Positions 36,622 through 45,610 of a DNA stretch of 64,000 nt are shown here, in pieces. Positions within the stretch are counted from its first letter, which is position 1. The number at the start of each line of letters is the position of its first letter. The notes beneath the pieces were generated by a model that was not told the DNA's origin, did not search any database, and worked only from the letters and a program-made list of their open reading frames with translations. The DNA is from CAADGV01 sp040290295 (GTDB taxonomy: Bacteria; Bacteroidota; Ignavibacteria; UBA10030; UBA6906): contig PSMW01000008.1 of the NCBI GenBank assembly GCA_040290295.1, positions 62,001 through 126,000 of the forward strand, in the 5' to 3' direction. The position numbers and the translations under genes are program-made.

Positions 36622-37578
36622 CTACCAAGTAGCGGAGAGTGTGAACATGTGCGATGGCTGCAAAAAGCGACGCATGTAACGGTATCCGTAATCGATCGAG
36701 AACTGTCCGTATGCGAGACCCAAACCGAACCGCGGCTCCACATCTGAAAAACGGAACACAACACCGGTCCTTACCGCCGCGCGAAATCCTTCTGATGACC
36801 AAAACGGATAATACTCTCCACCAAAGCGATACAAGGCATCTCGTTCTCCAACAACTTTGTCGCCGGAGAAGGCGAGCACAATTTTCTCGGTCTGATCTGA
36901 TAAGGGATAGTCAATAGCGACGGCCAGAGAAAGGACACGAGAGATGCGCGGAGTAAACACGTCCGTGCGAAGAATGGGTGCGAACACTTTGTAATCGGTG
37001 CTGATGCCTCTTACCGTGAGAGCATAGCGAATGTACTTTGCCGGCGCGTACGAAAAACCGATATCCCCGCCGAAGGCCCAGACGGAATTGGGACCGGTGG
37101 TCGATGTGATTGCTTGAACGTTCACGCCAAGGGAAAGTGCTTCGGCGATTTGCCGGCCGTACGCCAAACCGGTTCGCAATTCAAACCCGAGATCGCGTAT
37201 GTTGGACTTTGTGTAGAAATCCGCGCCGCCGAAGTGAAGGATATCGACGGCCAAGGCAAGCCCATCCACTGGAGTTGGTTTGAAGGCGATTCCAAAGTGC
37301 TCGAAGGTGATACCTTTTTGAACTCGCTGAAAGCTGTAGTCCGCAAAGGCTTTTTTCATCAATCCCAACACACCGGGGTTTGACGTCAATCCCGAATAGT
37401 TATCCAACAACGCGTCTCCCGCATCTGCCATACCCATCATGCGGGCGCTGCTCGTCATGAAAGGGAACTGTGGTCCCACCTTTTGGCCTACCGGCTGTGC
37501 ACCTGCAGAGCAGTATATCACGCTTGCAAGCACCACGAGAATGGGAAGTTTTTGCACCGGAAGAGGACTGCTTGCCAT
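36622..37578 (-). CDS. PorV/PorQ-family outer-membrane protein in the polysaccharide locus
   Basis: The 318-residue protein has a signal peptide (MASSPLPVQKLPILVVLASV...SAGA-Q) and then GPQFPFMTSSARMMGMADAG followed by DALLDNYSGLTSNPGVLGL. This is the conserved opening of PorV/PorQ-type barrels ('GARAAGMGGA...ANPA' equivalent). Repeated beta-strand stretches follow, ending in FTLSATW with a terminal aromatic residue. The ATG at 37578 lies 19 bases after the Wza-like gene's stop; an ATG at 37614 would overlap it and is less likely. Its place directly behind the export gene suggests a barrel serving this polysaccharide or the secreted GH9, but that is inference. Confidence 0.65.
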   Translation of the reverse strand: MASSPLPVQKLPILVVLASVIYCSAGAQPVGQKVGPQFPFMTSSARMMGMADAGDALLDNYSGLTSNPGVLGLMKKAFADYSFQRVQKGITFEHFGIAFKPTPVDGLALAVDILHFGGADFYTKSNIRDLGFELRTGLAYGRQIAEALSLGVNVQAITSTTGPNSVWAFGGDIGFSYAPAKYIRYALTVRGISTDYKVFAPILRTDVFTPRISRVLSLAVAIDYPLSDQTEKIVLAFSGDKVVGERDALYRFGGEYYPFWSSEGFRAAVRTGVVFRFSDVEPRFGLGLAYGQFSIDYGYRYMRRFLQPSHMFTLSATW

Positions 37579-37597
37579 GGCTTTGATAACTCCCAGC

Positions 37598-38275
37598 TTA
37601 ACGTCGTGCTGCATCTGTCAACTGAATGAGCGTGAAAAGAAAGGCAACGTCGCGGAAGAACTCTCCGAAATCCCTCACGACATTTTGTTGCCGCGGCACG
37701 AACACGATTTCACCCGGTTTTACCTTCGGAATGTTCTCAATGTCCGAGTGTTCCAAGAATGCTTCGAGGTCAACTTCTGTCGGCGGGAGATTCTTGTCCT
37801 TGTGAAAAATCTTGACGCGGTTGAGCCGGGCTTCAGGGGTATAGCCGCCCGCCATGGAAATGAGTTCCAAGAGGTTTGTCTCGACGGAAATGGGATAATT
37901 TTCGGGCCGAACAACGGCACCCAAAATGGTCACTCGTTGCCCGACGGATGACAGGACGGAGATGGTAATTTTGATTTCGCCTTGAATATACTCGGCGAGT
38001 TTTTTCTCCAATGCAGCTCGGAACTCTTCTTTTGTCAAGCCCGCCGCCTTCACATCGCCGATAAGCGACATCTGGAACATCCCGTTATCTTTAACGGTTG
38101 CGGTGGTTGTGAACTCGCTGTATCCCCAGACCGTAACCTGAAGTTGGTCACCCTTGTTTATGACATAATCGGGACCCTGGCTCAAGGCGGTGCTTCCCGT
38201 GACCAGAACTACCGAGGCACGGAGGCACATTCTGATAAAACGCCGAACGGTGACGGATCGTGAAGCAATATTCAT
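37598..38275 (-). CDS. Wza-like polysaccharide export protein (Poly_export plus SLBB)
   Basis: The 225-residue protein has an N-terminal export signal (MNIASRSVTVRRFIRMCLRA followed by SVVLVTGSTALSQ). The polysaccharide export domain follows (YVINKGDQLQVTVWGYSEFT, VKDNGMFQMSLIGDVKAAGL, LAEYIQGEIKITISVLSS), then one SLBB repeat (VTILGAVVRPENYPISVETN, LLELISMAGGYTPEARLNRV). A hydrophobic C-terminal helix (DFGEFFRDVAFLFTLIQLTD) may insert in the outer membrane, like the Wza crown. There is no lipobox Cys. It starts the minus-strand arm of the locus, divergent from the Wzz-like gene across 417 bases. It would form the outer-membrane exit pore. Confidence 0.85.
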   Translation of the reverse strand: MNIASRSVTVRRFIRMCLRASVVLVTGSTALSQGPDYVINKGDQLQVTVWGYSEFTTTATVKDNGMFQMSLIGDVKAAGLTKEEFRAALEKKLAEYIQGEIKITISVLSSVGQRVTILGAVVRPENYPISVETNLLELISMAGGYTPEARLNRVKIFHKDKNLPPTEVDLEAFLEHSDIENIPKVKPGEIVFVPRQQNVVRDFGEFFRDVAFLFTLIQLTDAARR

Positions 38276-38692
38276 AACGTTCGCCCTGCCGATGAGTGAG
38301 TAAGCGCTTGATTGCTCGTTTTGCTTGCCCAATGTAACAAAATGCTTAGCGAAATCCAATATCTTGCGTGATACCGATCCGTGTCCAGGATGCCGAGGTG
38401 ATTGCGTGATCATTCATCCCATGTGTTATCGGCAACAGGGTGGGCGCAGTACAGCGCATGCGGTGATTCAACCCACCACTCTCGCGAGCAAAATCTCCGA
38501 AATTGAGATACAACTGGCAGCGTGTAACATTCTTACACACTTGGACTTCGCGCTGATGGACACATCGCGATTTTCCGAAAAATATTTCAACGTATCGGTT
38601 GGCATAATCGTTGACTAACCATCACTGATTGACTATCTTGTGTCAGTTATTTTGAAGCGCTTATTCATACTACATTTCAGGCGAAGGGCATC
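38276..38692. other. Divergent regulatory region of the exopolysaccharide locus
   Basis: These 417 bases separate the export and chain-length genes. The plus-strand promoter at 38611-38639 is clear, but no minus-strand promoter of the same type was found. No gene is supported. The size leaves room for regulator binding, but I see no convincing operator repeats. Confidence 0.55.
38611..38639 (+). promoter_or_regulatory. Promoter of the exopolysaccharide operon
   Basis: TTGACT, 17 bases and TATCTT end 53 bases before the Wzz-like ATG. It is the only clear promoter found in front of the plus-strand polysaccharide genes. Confidence 0.6.
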
Positions 38693-40018
38693 ATGAAGAA
38701 CTACGTAACGGTTTCGGAGATTCTCGACATCATCCGACGGAGGAAGCATCTGTTTATTATTCCGTTCCTCATCATCACATTCATCAGTGTGATCGGGGCG
38801 TATCTTCTGCCTAAACGCTACGAGGCTTACACAACCATTCTTATCAAGAAAGAACAAACGCTCAACCCGTTGCTCGATTGGGGCCGAGCAGTGATGTTCG
38901 CGATGGCTGACAACCAGCTTGCATCGTTCAATGAAATTGTGCTCAGCCGTACCACGATTCAAACCCTCTTGGACAGCCTAGGGATCAAGCCGTCGAAGAA
39001 TGAGAAGATGGATGATCTGATCGAAGCGACGAGGAAGAAAATCTGGACGGACTTACGTGGGAGCGATTCCTTCCGTATCACGTTTGTCGATAGCGATCCG
39101 GTGATATGCCAGCGAGCGGCGACGGTCCTGTGCAATATGTACATTCAAAAAAGCCTTCAATCCGATCGCCAGCAAGCCGAGGAAACGGTACGCTTTCTCG
39201 AGCAAAAGGTGGAAGAATTGCGCCAGCAATACGAGGTGCAACAGCAGGAATATCTGGAGACTCGGCAACGAGGGCTTGCAACATCGCCCATAGGGGAGAC
39301 GGGATTGCAGGGCATGCTCGGAAGGATTCAGGAACAACTTACCGACAAAGAGCGGCAACTGGAGCAGCAGCAGCGAGCATTAAGTCAACTCAAAATGTTC
39401 CAGAACAATATCGACAATCCGGGAGTGGTGAGCCAGATAGCGGCGCTGGATCCGCAAGGGGGGGCAATTTTGTATGTCGATACACTCAAAGCAGTTTCAT
39501 TGCGGTACAATCAACTCTTGACCCGCTACAAGCCGACCTATCCGGCAGTGCAATCGTTGCGGCGTGAACTTTCCGACCTCCTGGCAAAGAGTGTCGAAGC
39601 ATTGCAAGCTCGTGTGGAGCAGACCAAAGCAGAGCGCGCGAGCCTTGTCAATCAGGCTGAAAAAACCCAGCGAGACATATCCGGCTCCATCAACGTCGGT
39701 ATTGTCGGTGGTGCGAGGGGCAGCGAATACCTGCGCGTGAAAGAGAACTATGACGGCGCAAAGCAAAAGTTGGATCAAGCGCGTATCGCGAAGGAGTTGG
39801 CCGACCGCGGTGCAAGTCGCTATGTGATTCTTGATCCGGCGGAGATTCCAACAACACCAACCAAACCAAAGAAGCCGGTGATCATTGGAGGCGGTATGGC
39901 GTTGGGAGTGATTATTGGGATCGCGGCAATGTTCCTGTCGGAATACTATGATCCGACGATTCGTCGTAAGCAGGACATCGAGATGTTCCATAAGCCAATC
40001 ATCGGTTATCTGCCGTGA
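38693..40018 (+). CDS. Wzz/GNVR-type chain-length determinant protein
   Basis: The 441-residue inner-membrane protein has two flanking helices (HLFIIPFLIITFISVIGAYL near residue 20; PVIIGGGMALGVIIGIAAMF near 400). Between them lies a large periplasmic domain with long coiled coil (VEELRQQYEVQQQEYLETRQ ... LTDKERQLEQQQRALSQL). The Wzz opening (YVTVSEILDIIRRRKH, LPKRYEAYTTILI) and the GNVR-like approach to the second helix (VILDPAEIPTTPTKPKKP) are present. Such proteins set polymer length and link Wza export to Wzy synthesis. The kinase domain found in fused relatives is separate here, in the next gene 54 bases downstream. Confidence 0.85.
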   Translation: MKNYVTVSEILDIIRRRKHLFIIPFLIITFISVIGAYLLPKRYEAYTTILIKKEQTLNPLLDWGRAVMFAMADNQLASFNEIVLSRTTIQTLLDSLGIKPSKNEKMDDLIEATRKKIWTDLRGSDSFRITFVDSDPVICQRAATVLCNMYIQKSLQSDRQQAEETVRFLEQKVEELRQQYEVQQQEYLETRQRGLATSPIGETGLQGMLGRIQEQLTDKERQLEQQQRALSQLKMFQNNIDNPGVVSQIAALDPQGGAILYVDTLKAVSLRYNQLLTRYKPTYPAVQSLRRELSDLLAKSVEALQARVEQTKAERASLVNQAEKTQRDISGSINVGIVGGARGSEYLRVKENYDGAKQKLDQARIAKELADRGASRYVILDPAEIPTTPTKPKKPVIIGGGMALGVIIGIAAMFLSEYYDPTIRRKQDIEMFHKPIIGYLP

Positions 40019-40072
40019 ATCGTGCCGTGACCACGAAGCGATTTCTTAGAACTTCTTGACATTCAGGATTGT

Positions 40073-40819
40073 ATGAACGCAAATATCGAAGACGACAATT
40101 TTGCTTCCGACTTCAGCAACTACGAAAGTGACGCTGAACGCGAGCGCGCGCGCCAGCAACTCATCCGCAAAGGGAAGTTGCTTTTTTACAATCGCAAAGT
40201 CATGCCCGATCTGGACGAATCCGTTGTTTCGGTCCAACGGTACCACGCATTTGGTACAAGCTTGTTCCCAAGCAATAGCGCCGATGCGCGCTTTACGGTC
40301 GGGATCACCAGTGCAAGTCCCGGTGACGGCAAGACTGTGGTTGCGGCGAATCTCGCGACATTTCTTGCCCTCGACACGGAGGACGATACTGTGCTGGTCG
40401 ATCTGAATTTTTCGCATCCGAAACAACATGCCGTCTTCGGGGTGCCGTCATCACCCGGCATTCTCGATGCAGTGGATGCCGATACGATTACGCTCTCGCG
40501 CACCTCAATTAAGGGATTGTGGCTGGTCCCCCTCGGAGCGCTGGCAGAAGGAAAGGCGGGTCTTAACAGAATCCTCGAAGTGCGAGAGGTGATCGCAACA
40601 CTCAAGCAGCATTTCCGCTTTGTGGTGATCGACTTGCCCTCGGCAAGGGATCCGAACTTTCCTACAATGCTCACAAGCCAACTCGATGGGTATATCGTTG
40701 TTGTATCGGTCGGCAAAACGAAGAAGACGGAAGTGACATCGATTATGCCGATGCTCAATGAAAACAAAGTCATCGGCTTTGTGATGAACCGCGTGTCGCA
40801 CAGTACGCCCTCGTCATGA
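40073..40819 (+). CDS. CpsD/CapB-like P-loop ATPase lacking a tyrosine tail
   Basis: The 248-residue protein has the bacterial tyrosine-kinase ATPase fold. Walker A is SASPGDGKTVVAANLATFL (about 82-92), Walker A' is TVLVDLNFSHPKQ (in place of the usual 'LIDADLRRP'), and Walker B is FVVIDLPSAR. BY-kinases end with a tyrosine cluster that is autophosphorylated; this one ends NRVSHSTPSS with no Tyr, so it may be an ATPase partner or pseudokinase. It follows the Wzz-like gene, the standard pairing for polymer-length control. Its TGA overlaps the ATG of a small membrane gene (ATGA). Confidence 0.75.
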   Translation: MNANIEDDNFASDFSNYESDAERERARQQLIRKGKLLFYNRKVMPDLDESVVSVQRYHAFGTSLFPSNSADARFTVGITSASPGDGKTVVAANLATFLALDTEDDTVLVDLNFSHPKQHAVFGVPSSPGILDAVDADTITLSRTSIKGLWLVPLGALAEGKAGLNRILEVREVIATLKQHFRFVVIDLPSARDPNFPTMLTSQLDGYIVVVSVGKTKKTEVTSIMPMLNENKVIGFVMNRVSHSTPSS

Positions 40820-41091
40820 TCGCCATTCTCTTTGTTCTGCTCGGCATTTATTATATCGCTTATAAAGAGTCGCGCCCCAAACTCGAGCAACCGCGGCCTG
40901 TCAGGCGAATGTTCAGGGTGGCGCTCATCGTCACCATGACGATGTACGGGTATTCCCATTACAGTGCGAACCGACCGCCGGTTATCGATTATTATCGCGT
41001 CGGGTGGTTCTTCCAGATTCAAGATATCAACGCGCAGCTCTCCCGACTCGGAAGCCCTTATCGAATGCCGATACCTGAGGGGTGGAAGTGA
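40816..41091 (+). CDS. Small membrane protein of the exopolysaccharide operon
   Basis: I do not recognise this 91-residue protein. It has an N-terminal membrane helix (MIAILFVLLGIYYIAYKESR), a second weaker hydrophobic stretch (FRVALIVTMTMYGYSHYSAN) and a soluble tail (YYRVGWFFQIQDINAQLSRL). Its ATG overlaps the upstream ATPase stop (ATGA) and its TGA overlaps the GTG of the Wzy-like gene (GTGA), so it is coupled on both sides. That arrangement makes it a real gene and suggests stoichiometric production with the chain-length ATPase and polymerase. Confidence 0.7.
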   Translation: MIAILFVLLGIYYIAYKESRPKLEQPRPVRRMFRVALIVTMTMYGYSHYSANRPPVIDYYRVGWFFQIQDINAQLSRLGSPYRMPIPEGWK

Positions 41092-42695
41092 ACCGATGGT
41101 TGAACGTATCTTCTCTTCCCTACATGGAAGTGTGGGGAACGTCGGTGTGGACGTGGCTCGGCGTTATCCTGATCGCAGCCTTCTTCGGCGTTCTGAATGT
41201 GCTCTCGCAAGGAGCCGTTCTCTCCATCATCATGCTGGTGGGTGTAGGGGTGATCATTGTCGTCTCGTTGCTTCGCCCGACAGTCAGTCTCTACTTGCTG
41301 GTCTTTCTCTCGCTGGTGGTCGAACAAATCTCCGACTACTATAGCTGGACGTTCGACCTCCCGTATCATAAAAACCTGAACAACATTCATCCGCGCTTCA
41401 GCGGGATAGCGATCAATCCCCTCGAACTGCATCTTGCCTGTATTGTGGTCGGGATGCTCTTGCGCTTCTCGCTGTTGAAGGAGAAACCGGTGCCGGTTCT
41501 GGTGAAGGCTCCTCTCGTTGCCTATGTTTTCGCAATCATCTTCTTTCTCCTCTATGGCGTTGTTGTCAACGGCGGCGCGATGCTGCCGGCAATGTGGGAA
41601 GTGCGTGGCATCTTCTACCTCTTCGCTTTGATGGCTATCGTCCCCCAACTGATTCGCACCCGACAACAGGTGCTGACGATGCTGTGGGTGCTGATCAGTG
41701 CTCTTGCTTTTCGCGCGTTCGAGGTGACATATCATTTTGCTGGTGGGGGATTCTCGTTGGAAAACAAACCGGGTGGATGGGGAAGCCATGAAGACGCAGG
41801 CTTGCTTGCATCGGTCATGGTGTTCATCGGCAGCCTGTACTTGTTGAAGCTCGGCAGCATCAAGCAGCGGGTTCTTCTGACGTTGTTCTTGATTCCGGCG
41901 ATGCTCGCGATCATCGGGTCTGATCGCCGCACAGCGTATCCGGTGCTTGCCGCATGCATGGTGTTCGTTGTCGTGATGATGCCCGGCGAGTTTCAACGAA
42001 AGGCGTTACGCATCGGGTGGAAATTAGGGATTCTCTTCGCGATCTATTTGGCTGTATTTTGGAATTCGCGCAGCGACAGTATCCTCCTCATGCCCGTGCA
42101 GAATATTCGTGAGGGCATAGCAGGCGACGATCAGGAAGCGGCGGGTGAACGTTACTCCTCCAACTTGTATCGCAAGGCGGAGAACTACGATCTGTTCAAC
42201 ATGATCAAGTCACAGCCTCTTCTTGGCCACGGTTACGGGGTGTTGATCGATTATCGCATGCCTGTGCCCGTGCAGTGGGAGCTGGGCTTTTACATTCCGC
42301 ACAATCAAGTGCTGGGGGTGTTTGCCAAGACGGGCGTTGTGGGATTCACCATCTTCCTGTTGTTCTATTTTTCTGTCGCTGCCCGCCTCGCTCGAGGATT
42401 CGGCGAGTTGGCATCGAAGGATTACCATCGCGCGATACTGGTCCTTATCGGCGCCGGTATGATCAACCATATCGTCTATTCCTTTTTCGATATCATGTTG
42501 ACATACTACCGCAATAACGTGTACCTCGGCGTCTTGTTCGGACTGGCGGGAACGATCATGGCAATTCGCAAACAAGACCAAGAGGAAGCGGCGCCGGTTG
42601 CACCTGCCGCTCCGCGCGAGGAACCGCATGTGCAGATGCACCGTCTGCTTCAGCCGCATGCAGATGACACCGGCATCTTGAAGCTCGGGCAGTAG
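41088..42695 (+). CDS. Wzy/O-antigen-ligase-family polymerase
   Basis: The 535-residue protein has about twelve membrane helices and one large periplasmic loop before the last helices, with SQPLLGHGYGVLIDYRMP and FYIPHNQVLGVFAKTGVVGF. The 'GHGYG...HNQ.L...TG..G' pattern is the O-antigen ligase/polymerase signature. It would polymerise lipid-linked repeat units in the periplasm or ligate polymer. The C terminus (AAPVAPAAPREEPHVQMHRL) is a cytosolic, low-complexity tail. GTG at 41088, overlapping the previous stop, with GAGGGG five bases upstream, is preferred over GTG at 41082. Confidence 0.8.
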   Translation: MNRWLNVSSLPYMEVWGTSVWTWLGVILIAAFFGVLNVLSQGAVLSIIMLVGVGVIIVVSLLRPTVSLYLLVFLSLVVEQISDYYSWTFDLPYHKNLNNIHPRFSGIAINPLELHLACIVVGMLLRFSLLKEKPVPVLVKAPLVAYVFAIIFFLLYGVVVNGGAMLPAMWEVRGIFYLFALMAIVPQLIRTRQQVLTMLWVLISALAFRAFEVTYHFAGGGFSLENKPGGWGSHEDAGLLASVMVFIGSLYLLKLGSIKQRVLLTLFLIPAMLAIIGSDRRTAYPVLAACMVFVVVMMPGEFQRKALRIGWKLGILFAIYLAVFWNSRSDSILLMPVQNIREGIAGDDQEAAGERYSSNLYRKAENYDLFNMIKSQPLLGHGYGVLIDYRMPVPVQWELGFYIPHNQVLGVFAKTGVVGFTIFLLFYFSVAARLARGFGELASKDYHRAILVLIGAGMINHIVYSFFDIMLTYYRNNVYLGVLFGLAGTIMAIRKQDQEEAAPVAPAAPREEPHVQMHRLLQPHADDTGILKLGQ

Positions 42696-42950
42696 TAGTG
42701 ACGTGCAGCGCTTTACTTCGTTGCAATGAGGATGACAGCTGGTCGCTCTTTGATTTTGTTCTGAGACGGTTCGGATATTCGTTTCGTCGTGGCGTGAGTT
42801 GCGCGCACAGTGGGCGAGGCTTGCAGGGGTTCGAGTAACGCTCAAGACGGATGGGAGGAACATGTCGAACGCAAGGAAAAGCACGAGATGTGTTCCAGGG
42901 GACATAAGGTCTCATCATAACTCTACCATCATTATCGTCGGAGGTGCGAT

Positions 42951-43823
42951 ATGGACAAACGAACCCCAAATCAGTACCACTTTGTGTTTGGACTGAAGAA
43001 GCAAACCGAGCCGTTTCATCTCATGTTCTACCTGTGCATCGAGTCGTGCTGGCATATCAATAAGCCCGACAAGATTTTCTTCTATTATCACTACGAGCCG
43101 TATGGGAGGTATTGGGATCTCGTCAAGGAGAAACTGACGATGGTACAGGTCGAGCTTTCGTCGGTGGTAACGCAGAAGTTCAAGTTCGAAAATAGAGCAC
43201 AGCGAGCGTATAGCTACGCACTGCACTCGGACTTCATCAGGTTGGAGAAGCTTGTCGAACACGGCGGCGTCTATGCAGATTTGGATTCGATTTTTGTCAA
43301 TAAGATGCCGGATCGCTTATACAGCTATCCATTTGTTTTGGGGCGGGAGATCGATTTCGACGACAAGGCAACGAGGCAATCCCGTGCTTCATTGTGCAAT
43401 GCCTTTATCATGTCGCAACCCGGCGCCGAATTTGGGAAACTCTGGTTGCGGCAGATGGAGGATTCGTGGGACAGCCAGTTGCTGACCAAACATTCCACGT
43501 TGCTCCCATACGAATTGAGTCAGCAATATCCTGAGCTTGTCCATATCGAGCCTCAGCGTTCGTTCTTCCACCACAGCTATACACGTGAAGGCATTCGCAG
43601 GTTGTTCGAGGAATGCGATCGGGATGTTCATGGCATATACAGTTTGCACCTCTGGAGCCATTTGTGGTGGTCTCGCTGGCGTCGGGATTTTTCGTCGTTC
43701 CATGCAGGCAAACTCACAGAGGATTTCATTCGCCACTTCGATACGACATACAACATCCTGGCAAGGCCGTATTTGCCTCAACCAAGCAAACGCTATCCGC
43801 TGCAGTTTGGCTTCAAACCGTAG
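42951..43823 (+). CDS. DXD-type glycosyltransferase (GT32-like)
   Basis: The 290-residue protein begins TPNQYHFVFGLKKQTEPFHL and has the sugar-binding region with AQRAYSYALHSDFIRLEKLV followed by EHGGVYADLDSIFV. The motif 'R...L...GG.Y.DLD' is typical of GT32-like enzymes that use a DXD metal site. LYSLHLW-like GIYSLHLWSHLWW lies near the end. It is cytosolic, with no membrane helix. A good ribosome site (CGGAGGTG) is upstream and a 255-base intergenic space precedes it, in which I see no clear promoter. Donor and acceptor cannot be predicted. Confidence 0.75.
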   Translation: MDKRTPNQYHFVFGLKKQTEPFHLMFYLCIESCWHINKPDKIFFYYHYEPYGRYWDLVKEKLTMVQVELSSVVTQKFKFENRAQRAYSYALHSDFIRLEKLVEHGGVYADLDSIFVNKMPDRLYSYPFVLGREIDFDDKATRQSRASLCNAFIMSQPGAEFGKLWLRQMEDSWDSQLLTKHSTLLPYELSQQYPELVHIEPQRSFFHHSYTREGIRRLFEECDRDVHGIYSLHLWSHLWWSRWRRDFSSFHAGKLTEDFIRHFDTTYNILARPYLPQPSKRYPLQFGFKP

Positions 43824-44095
43824 ACTTGCAGCGATTTTTGAGAAGACGTAATACGAGAGTGCGCCGCACGCAGCGTGAGGGAACATCTCACGACGCGGCG
43901 CAGCCGGGCATCGCGCTCCCCCTTGCGATCATGCCGGATGTACTTTCTGAAGGGCGCAAGAGGACATGACGACAACAACTACAGCAATGTTGCCCGGCGA
44001 TAGGCATGTAGAAGGCTCGCGCACCAGTCGAGCGCTCCTCGCTTTCGTCGGTCGCCTGGGGGGACAGGAATTCAGAGTAGTCACCAACACTCTCT

Positions 44096-45595
44096 ATGAC
44101 TGAAACGACCGCTTCGATAGCGCGTAATACCAAGGCGATGATGTTTTCGCAGATCATCACGTGGGCGTCGTCCTTCGTGCTGATGATGTTTCTTCCTCGC
44201 TATCTGGGTGCTGAAGATTACGGCCGACTCTACTTCGCCATCACCATCAACGGGCTTGGTTCGCTGGCGATGGATCTGGGCTTTACTGCACTCATCGTCA
44301 AGGAGATTGCCCGTGATCGTTCCCGCGCAGCCATTCTTGCCGTCAATGCCGCCGCACTTCGATTGCTGATGTGGACTGTGTCGCTCGTCTGCACGCTTCT
44401 GTTTGTGATCCTGAGCGGCTACTCCGCGGAGGCAATACACGTGGTCCTGGTGCTGGGGATAGCCAATGTGTTCTTCGGCTTGTATGATCTCATCCATCGG
44501 GTGTTCGTTGGTCTGGAACGGATGGAGTTTCGATCGTATGGCTTGATCATCGAGAAGGTATTTCTTGCCGTCGTTGGTGTGACACTGCTGTTGATGGGGG
44601 CGAACTCCTTTGTCATCGCGCTCGTCATGCTCGCCAGCATGGCGCTGAACTTCGCCGCAAGCACGTATTTCTTGCGCACCATTGTTCCTGTCAAGCTGGA
44701 GTTCGACACTGCGATGTGGCTGGCNNNNNNNNNNNNNNNNNNNTTACGAGCCGGATTACCGTTCATGATTTCAACCGTGTTGGGATTCATCTACTACCGT
44801 ATCGATGTCATGATGCTTTCAGCTATGACGAACGAATCGGTTGTGGGGTGGTATGGTGCCCCGCACAAACTGTTCGATACGCTCATGTTCTTCCCGACGA
44901 TTTTGAACACTGCCGTCTATCCTGTGCTCGCTCGATTGTACCATACTTCCAAAGACGAAATGGTGCAAACCTCGCGAAAGATTTTGGACCTGACCATGAT
45001 CATCGGTGTACCGATCGCCGCAGGGATGGTTGCATTGGCGCGACCCATCATTGCGTTCCTGTTCGGTCTGCAGGAGTTCGAGCAGTCGATCATTCTCCTC
45101 CAAATTCTCTCGGCGAGCCTGCTCATGATTTATGTTGACTTTGTCCTAAACACCGTACTGATTTCGAACGACAGGCAGAGACGCATCGTCATCGTTTCGA
45201 TCGCTGCAACGGTGATAAATGTCACCGTGAATTACTACGCGATCGACTACTTTCAACACAACTTTGGAAATGGTGCGATCGGTCCTGCAGTCACCACCGG
45301 TATCACGGAGCTGTGCGTGATGAGTATGTCGATCGCGATTTTGCCGAAAGGTTGTTTCAACAGGCACAATCTTGTACTTGCGGCGAAGACCTTACTGGCA
45401 GGCGGGGTCATGTGGTTGGCGATTGGGATGCTGCAAGCTCAAGCACTGCACTGGGTGCTCGCAGCGCTCATCGGTTCGATGGCGTACGTGCTTGTCCTGC
45501 TCGCGTTGAAAGTGGTAACCAAGCGCGAGGTCATGTTTTTCCTGAGCCTGTTGCCGTTTCGCAAAGCTGCCCCGACAACGGTATCCAATAACTAA
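44096..45595 (+). CDS. Wzx-like polysaccharide flippase
   Basis: The 499-residue protein (including seven unknown residues at a 19-N gap, 44725-44743) has roughly 12-14 membrane helices. The oligosaccharide flippase opening is NTKAMMFSQIITWASSFVLM, MFLPRYLGAEDYGRLYFAIT and a later VIGLERMEFRSYGLIIEKVF-like segment. It would flip lipid-linked repeat units to the periplasm for the Wzy-like protein. The gap falls between helices (TAMWL...LRAGLPFMIS), and the frame is kept across it. It follows the GT32-like gene by 272 bases in which I see no gene. Confidence 0.8.
   Translation: MTETTASIARNTKAMMFSQIITWASSFVLMMFLPRYLGAEDYGRLYFAITINGLGSLAMDLGFTALIVKEIARDRSRAAILAVNAAALRLLMWTVSLVCTLLFVILSGYSAEAIHVVLVLGIANVFFGLYDLIHRVFVGLERMEFRSYGLIIEKVFLAVVGVTLLLMGANSFVIALVMLASMALNFAASTYFLRTIVPVKLEFDTAMWLXXXXXXXLRAGLPFMISTVLGFIYYRIDVMMLSAMTNESVVGWYGAPHKLFDTLMFFPTILNTAVYPVLARLYHTSKDEMVQTSRKILDLTMIIGVPIAAGMVALARPIIAFLFGLQEFEQSIILLQILSASLLMIYVDFVLNTVLISNDRQRRIVIVSIAATVINVTVNYYAIDYFQHNFGNGAIGPAVTTGITELCVMSMSIAILPKGCFNRHNLVLAAKTLLAGGVMWLAIGMLQAQALHWVLAALIGSMAYVLVLLALKVVTKREVMFFLSLLPFRKAAPTTVSNN
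44725..44743. other. Assembly gap (19 N) inside the flippase gene
   Basis: Nineteen unknown bases interrupt the flippase. The reading frame continues in register on both sides, so the gene is probably intact. Confidence 0.9.
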
Positions 45596-45610
45596 CGAGA
45601 GTAGAAACCC

